In this document: positions 58,461 through 64,000 of the stretch, piece by piece
Numbering within the stretch: the first letter of the stretch is position 1
How the letters are laid out: the number at the start of each line of letters is the position of its first letter
Source of the DNA: Jaltomata sinuosa
Lineage: Eukaryota > Streptophyta > Magnoliopsida > Solanales > Solanaceae
Assembly: GCA_003996215.1 (NCBI GenBank)
Contig: QJPP01001724.1
Coordinates: 186,001-250,000, forward strand
Direction: 5' to 3'
DNA: 64,000 bases
The notes under the pieces: generated by a model
What the model saw: the letters and a program-made list of their open reading frames with translations, nothing else
What the model was told of the DNA's origin: nothing
The model's database searches: none
Position numbers and translations under genes: made by a program

Positions 58461-60060
58461 TAGCTTCTCTTTCAGTTTCAGAGCGACCGTTGGCCTTGGA
58501 CATCCAGTCCTTGGCTAACCGTTTGGTTAGGCTTGACTTGTCGGATCCCAGCAGAGTTCTCGCCAGTGTTGAGGTTCGTTCTACTTCGATTGATCAGATT
58601 CAGAGTCGTCAGTTTGAGGATCAGCAGTTATGTGACCTTCGTGATCGGGTTGTTCAGGGTGAGACCAGTCGGGCTACTCTAGATTCAGATGGGGTTCTGA
58701 GGTTTGATAGTCACCTTTGTGTTCCGAGGATTAGTGATTTGATTCAGTTGATACTTCATGAGGCACATTGTACTAGGTACTCCATTCACCCTGGCACAGC
58801 AAAGATGTATAGAAACTTGAGACAGCTTTACTGGTGGAGTGGTATGAAGCGGGATATAGTAGATTTCGTATCTCGGTGCTTGCACTGTCAGCAGGTTAAG
58901 TTCGAGCACATGAGACCTGGTGGTTTGATGCAGCGACTTCCCATTCCTGAGTGGAAGTGGGAAGGGATTACTATAGACTTTGTTGTTGGTTTGCCTCGTA
59001 CTTCTCATGGGTTTGATTCCATATGGGTGATTGTTGATAGGCTGACTAAGTCAGCACATTTCTTGCCGGTTCAGACATCTTATGGCGCGGAGAGGTTAGC
59101 TCAGATCTACCTCCGTGAGATTGTTCGGTTGCACGGGGTCCCATCTTCTATTATTTCAAACCGCGGCACTCAGTTCACATCTCAGTTCTGGAGGGCTATT
59201 CAGCGAGATTTTGGAACAGAGGTTCATCTTAGTACCGCCTTCCACCCTCAGACAGATGGCCAGTCCGAGAGGACCATTCAGATTCTGGAGGACATGCTTC
59301 GGGCCTATGTTCTTGACTTTGGAGGTTGTTGGGATCAATTTGTTCCCTTGGCAGAGTTTGCTTATAATAACAGCTTCCATTAGAGTATCGACATGGCACC
59401 TTTTGAGGATTTGTATGGCAGGTGTTGCAGATCACCGGTAGGTTGGTTTGATGGTTTTAGTTCTAGGTCACAGAGCACAAATTTGCTTTGAGATTCCTTA
59501 GATCAGGTTCGAGCGATTCAGGACAGACTTAGGGCAGCTCAGAGCAGGCAGAAGAGTTATGCTGATAGTAGGCTTCGTGCCTTGGAGTTTAGTGTCGGTG
59601 ACTTGGTGTTTCTCCGTGTATCGCCCATGAAGGGCGTGATGAGATTTGGTAGGCGGGGCAAGCTTAGCCCAGGTACATTGGACCGTTTGAGATTCTTCAG
59701 AGGGTTGGTAGCGTTGCCTATCAGCTAGCCTTGCCTCCGATGTTTTCAGCTATACATCCTGTATTTCATGTTTCAATGTTGCGTCGGTATGCCCCAGATG
59801 AGTATCATGTGTTGCAGTGGGATTCAGTTCAGTTGGGTGAGGGTTTAGCCTTTGTTGAAGAGCCGGCAACTATTTTGGCCAGAGATGTCAGGAGATTGAA
59901 GTCTCGAGAGATCCCGGTTGTTAAGGTTCAGTGGAGGCACCGTCCAGTCGAGGAGGCTACCTGGGAGACCGAGATATATATATGGGCTCAGTATCTGCAG
60001 CTGTTTGAGGCTTCAGGTACCCCCGTGACCTTGACTTTTGAGGACGAAAGTCCTTTTTAG
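58461..60060 (+). pseudogene. Integrase with chromodomain-like C-terminus, element F
   Basis: The zinc-binding part HEAHCTRYSIHPG..CLHCQQVKFEH is complete. The catalytic core has Asp in TIDFVVGLPRTS and Glu in GQSERTIQ, but the second Asp is Asn (ISNRGTQF; codon AAC at 59,159-59,161). TAG at 59,381 and TGA at 59,489 are followed by FLRVSPMKGVMRFGRRGKLS, and a one-base loss near 59,669 moves the frame for the rest (FSAIHPVFHVSMLRRY). VVKVQWRHRPVEEATWETE near the end looks like the reduced chromodomain of plant chromoviruses. Stop TAG at 60,058, ten bases before the right LTR. Confidence 0.9.
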
Positions 60061-60070
60061 TAGTGGATGA

Positions 60071-63000
60071 TGTAATGACTCTTCCGGTCATTTCCACGTA
60101 TAAGTTTTCCTTCTACCGTTAGAGCTTGTTTGTAGCGGCCCCAAGTCATTTAAGGCTTGTTGGGACTGGTATTTCGGTGCCGGGTCCATATTTTTGGTCG
60201 TATGATAAGTTTTGAAGTCAAGCAAGTCGGCAAAAGTTATCGTAAGTTTCTTTAATGAATTTTCTGAACTTTTGGTAAAATATTTCAGAGCCATTCTCTC
60301 AATATAAAGAGTTAGAAGTCCCCCAAAATACAAAATCGAAGGTCTACGAGTCTAGTTTCCAATGCACAAAACCTCACGTCCAACTGATCTCGGAGTAAAA
60401 AGTTATGACTGTTTTACCGCGGACTGTCTGGCAGAAACTGAGTCGCGAACCGGGTCGGGTCAAAATTGATTTAAAGCCTCAACTTCACGTTATAAAACGC
60501 CATTTCATTTCTAAGACAGTGAGAAAACATAAGGGAGGGTTCCAAGAGAGTTCTTGAGTATCAAAATCGTGCGATGGTGAATTGCGAACCTAAATTTAAG
60601 AATTTTATTAGCATCGCGCGTATATTTGAAAATATTTTATTTTAAAGTTATATTTTTTTATTACCTTTTTTAAAAGTATTTTAAAGGTCTATGAAAAATA
60701 CTTTTATTATGATATAATTGTGTATGTACTTATTTTATAAGATTTTTATACATTGTAATATTTTAACGGAGATAGTAAATTTAGTTATGTTGAAAATTAT
60801 TATTATAATATAGTAAGTCTTATTGGAAATGATTTTCTATTAGTTATGGTATATTTAAAAAGTTATATATATTTTACCACTAATCTATGCAATACCCGGG
60901 TACTTACATAATGAGATAAGGATAACTTGGGTGATGGCACCTCCACTTCCACGTGGAAGTGGAGGGATAGTGCAACCATTAAATGCAATACATGGGTGGA
61001 GGGGTATTACTTATATCTTTATAAATTAATAGTTAGACAAAATTATGTTAAATTTTACATGTCGGCAGCAGTTCCATCATTTACATACACTGCTAAGGTG
61101 ATCTTTTCCTTCATTACTTCCATTAAACATAAGTTTAAAGGTCCAATATGACTTGCTGCATATTCATATGCGTATGATTGGAGAAGTTTAGGCAAAAAAC
61201 CATTTTGACAATTTATTCAGTTATCGAAAGAAAATTAATTATCTTCGACAAGTTATTCAAGCCCGAGTTCGAGTTTGATTTTGTGTTGGAGCTTTTTCGG
61301 AGATGTTCAAGCTTGTCATCGGACGACAGGTAGGTTATGGTTTAAAATCTAAAATCCCTAGACTTAGCATATATCGGATAAAAATGTACTAGCTGGCATT
61401 CTTGGGTTGGATTATTAGGTTGGCACCACAGACCTCGACCGCTTTATTCATGTCCGCCCACTTTTGTTCCTCCGTTGCTTGTAGTACTTGCCGATATATT
61501 TTATTTACCCTTGTGGTCCTATGAGGCCTTGTTGACTCTGGAACATAGAAGGTGGGATTTTGGGAATGTCCGCGAATCTCGGGCATAGAATTATCCTTCT
61601 AGGATGGTTATGCTTACTGAGTAGCTGTGGGCCTGTGCAGGGTCGATAGGTTGATTGTGAGCTGCTGGGCAGCTATTGTGTGTGATTATACCATTTCAAT
61701 GCATATAAAGAGGTTTTATCCATGTTTTACTATGGTTTGGGCTTCGGGCCTACTGATACTATTTTCTAAACCTTGCATGGCCCCGGGGGCCCATTTTTTT
61801 ATGGGAATAAATTGGAAATGGTTTGATTTAACTTGTGAATATTCTTGGGTAAAAGAAAGTAAAATTATGATTTAAATCATCAGTTTTACGATTAACGCTA
61901 GACTCGGCAGGGCCGGGGTACTAGTTGAGTTTTCTTGCTACTTGAGATGATTTTTAGCCTCGGTCGGACCGAGCACTTGAGATGGCTTTTTACTGTTTAG
62001 ACCCGGTTATGCCCGGGCACCCTTGGAGGGGTTTTTGAGATATTTTCCTACTACTTTAGTCCTGGACAGGGTCTGGGAACGCATATTAGAGACTGGGTTT
62101 CTATCTTGAACCCAGACTTGCTTCCGGACGACATGTTTTGATACTGAGTTTTAGTATGGGGCCAGGGACCTCCATGGACCTTGCCATACGGGCCTGGGGC
62201 TGCGGGTTGCGTGTGCCGGAGGAAGGGTATACGGTGGAGTAGAGGTATACAGGCAGTGTCCTTCCATGGAACTTACCTGCTGGGGCGGATCGGCACCGGA
62301 GGAGGTACATACAGAGATACCATTTCACTTGAGATCTTCATGCATCATATCATTCAGTGTTTGAGGTTCCACCATTGTTTGTTGTTTATTGATTGTACGC
62401 TCCGGTAGTATGGGATGCCGGGGGGTTTGTTTTCACTTGTTTGTGTTCCTCGGTTGTATGGGCGGCTGGGGGACTGTAGGTAGACTCTTGCTATTTACTT
62501 ACAGAATTGTTCCCTGTTACGGTTAAGTATGAAATTGGTTACTGCTAGACTGTTAATTTCTGGATTTGAAGCTTAATATGATTGGTTGAGTTTGATTCAT
62601 GTCTCTAAGCATGCCTATCATTACTCTTTCTCTCTTCTTCTTACACTTGAGGTTACCGGTATACCGTCCATTTCGTAAACTTATTATGTATACACTGTTA
62701 TTGCAAGGACCCCAGGTGCGTTGTTTCTTTCTTTCACCTGTGCCTATGGTGTATATATTTTTCTTGCTGGCCTCACATGTGGTTATGTTGACTTCCCTCT
62801 AGGCTAGTTCCTGTGTACCTTTTATTGATTTCTGTGACTACTTGCTTCTATTCTGTCTGTTACTACGCTTTTATCTTATATGTGCCCAGTCGGCCTATGA
62901 TACCTACTGGGTACCTTATGCTTCGCATTTGGTGTTCACCCAACCCCCTGCATCTTTGCGTGCAGATCCTAGCGTGGGCCATCGCTGTTAGATCACTGTA

Positions 63001-63355
63001 AGTCATGCTTGGAGATCTGTTGGGGATTAATTCAGACTGAGGGTGAGCTCTTGGCAATCGTAGCTTAGCTTTAGCTTATCTTTTGCTTCCTGTACTCTAT
63101 TACCATTCAGAGACATCTGTATATATTGTTTTGGATCGTTTCTACTCCATGTATGTAGTTTTGGCTCTATACTATGATACCAGGGCTTGGGGTTTGGTTT
63201 AGTTTCTGCATATGTATACATATACTCTTGTTAACTATTCTTCCGCTTATTTGTTAGATAGTAGCCCATTACTAACTGTCCTGGGCTACGGGAATTGGTT
63301 CGCCTACTTGGGGGGGTTGTAGATGCCATCATGACCGAGAAATCGGGTCGTGACA
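60071..63355 (+). repeat. Right LTR of element F
   Basis: 3,285 bp copy of 51,589-54,878 with scattered substitutions (denser in the first 300 bp) and small indels. No clear polypurine tract precedes it; the last bases are AGTAGTGGATGA, as in element D. Confidence 0.93.
60940..60965. repeat. 26-bp perfect palindrome with G-box core (right LTR of F)
   Basis: Identical to 52,474-52,499. Confidence 0.85.
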
Positions 63356-63360
63356 TAGAA
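63356..63360. repeat. Target site duplication of element F, right copy
   Basis: TAGAA against AAGAA on the left; one substitution. Confidence 0.75.
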
Positions 63361-64000
63361 TTTGGCTATTGTGGAAGAAATATACAAATGTTCAAGTCCT
63401 TTATGTACATGAACAATTTATCCACTGTTTGGTTGATAATGTAGCTTCTAGTATTTCTGTCCAACTTACTACAGTGTATGCAAAGAATGAACCATGCCAA
63501 AGGGAGGGTCTATGGTAGGAATTACAGGGTTTGGGTGCTAGCATACATAGTGGAGACTTTAATAATGTTCTTGCAACTGAGGAAAGAATCGTCTTACCAG
63601 TCACAGATGCTGAGATAGCTGATTTTAAGGAAATGGTCAACAACTTGCAAGTTACTGCCCTCGGAAGAAAAGGGTGCTTTTTCACATAGTGCAACAAATA
63701 GCAGGCTGCTAGCAGAGTCTATAGCAAGATTGACTAGGTGTTTGGTAACTTTGAGTGGCCGCAATAGTATGATCATGTTGAGGCGGAATTCCTATTACTA
63801 GGGGTATCTGATCACTCCCCGGCCATTATACATTTTCACCAGAGGGTAAGTCTACATCATAATCCCTTAAAACTCTATGCAAATGCTATGGAACATCAGA
63901 AGTTCAAAGGTATTCTCCAGCAGGTATAGCAGGAGTAAGATAGGGGTGAAGCAATGCATAATATCTGGAGTAAGATGAAGAGGTTGAAGGTGGCCTTGAA
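63361..64000 (+). pseudogene. LINE endonuclease, C-terminal piece
   Basis: Continues NGRIWLLW as LLWKKYTNVQVLYVHEQFIH, VQLTTVYAKNEP, HSGDFNNVLATEERI, TDAEIADFKEMVNN, RVYSKID and VSDHSPAIIHFHQ. GDFN and SDH are the catalytic endonuclease blocks and are kept. Stops, all TAG, stand after GLW, in CFFT-stop-CNK, after NK, after SKID and after PQ, and in the linker to the RT. The RT would begin beyond the window. Confidence 0.85.

Larger units (their letters stand above)
51589..63355 (+). mobile_element. Element F: complete Tekay/Del-like gypsy chromovirus
   Basis: LTRs of 3,290 and 3,285 bp (TGTAATGACT to GTGACA), an initiator-Met-type PBS, and gag, protease, RT, RNase H, integrase and a chromodomain-like end in order. 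The coding part is one frame from 55,238 to ~59,668 and another to 60,060, broken by eight stops and two frameshifts. It inserted into the LINE endonuclease. It belongs to the same broad family as D but keeps its coding region, and D's LTR interior differs. Confidence 0.93.
42956..64000 (+). mobile_element. Element H: 5'-truncated L1-type LINE split by two insertions
   Basis: LINE sequence occupies ~42,956-43,720, 51,555-51,588 and 63,361-64,000. The rest of this span is element G and element F. Read together the pieces give the C-terminal part of ORF1 (DUF4283 tail and CCHC knuckle) and most of the apurinic endonuclease domain, continuing past the window towards the RT. The 5' end lies inside ORF1, the usual result of incomplete target-primed reverse transcription, although the boundary with E is not sharp. 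Many stops, mostly TAG, show it is old. Confidence 0.8.

Noticed and set aside
1..64000. CRISPR arrays, bacterial operons, phage, rRNA, riboswitches or intact host genes
   Set aside because: No sign of any. The tandem repeats are not spacer-separated, and all coding signals belong to transposable elements or a captured fragment.

Overview
The window is plant nuclear DNA made almost wholly of nested transposable elements; I find no intact host gene. Giant-LTR Ty3/gypsy elements, an Ogre/Tat-like pair with tRNA-Arg primer sites, Tekay/Del-like chromoviruses with initiator-Met primer sites, a CACTA transposon and an L1-type LINE point to a large eudicot genome. The gag, LTR-end and SINE-like sequences look most like Solanaceae. 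That taxonomic call rests on remembered family resemblance, not on a search.

Left block (1-27,785, all minus strand) is a three-level nest. Element C (Tekay-like gypsy, 5' LTR 25,710-27,785, gag and pol 25,500 down to 21,301) was cut inside its integrase coding region by element B. Element B (Ogre/Tat-like, 5' LTR ~17,334-21,300, degenerate gag ~13-15.9 kb, no recognisable pol, tandem repeats 9-11.3 kb, 3' LTR from 8,324 down) was in turn cut inside its 3' LTR by element A (5' LTR ~2,947-6,531, tRNA-Arg PBS, ORF1 pseudogene 762-2,392, gag start 1-192). The missing halves of A, B and C should lie to the left of base 1.

Middle block (27,786-~42,955): a 146-bp relic of another Tekay-like gag (C2) separates C from element E, a plus-strand Athila-like element with gag-protease but no RT. 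E's LTR was cut by element D (28,983-40,285), a complete plus-strand gypsy element with 3.93-kb LTRs, a perfect ATTGA target duplication and a decayed 3.4-kb interior.

Right block (~42,956-64,000, plus strand): a 5'-truncated LINE (H) was hit twice in its endonuclease domain, 34 bp apart. One hit is a 7.8-kb CACTA transposon (G, 43,721-51,551, TSD CAT) carrying a pyruvate decarboxylase gene fragment and a probable SINE. The other is a complete Tekay-like gypsy element (F, 51,589-63,355, TSD AAGAA/TAGAA). F still has gag, protease, RT, RNase H and integrase in nearly one frame, interrupted by stop codons mostly explained by C-to-T or G-to-A changes. Removing G and F mentally rejoins the LINE frame exactly.

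The most interesting points are the readable insertion history, the captured pyruvate decarboxylase fragment inside a CACTA element, the ~70-bp tandem arrays in the 3' region of an Ogre-like element that lacks pol, and the chromovirus LTRs whose interiors differ although their ends match.
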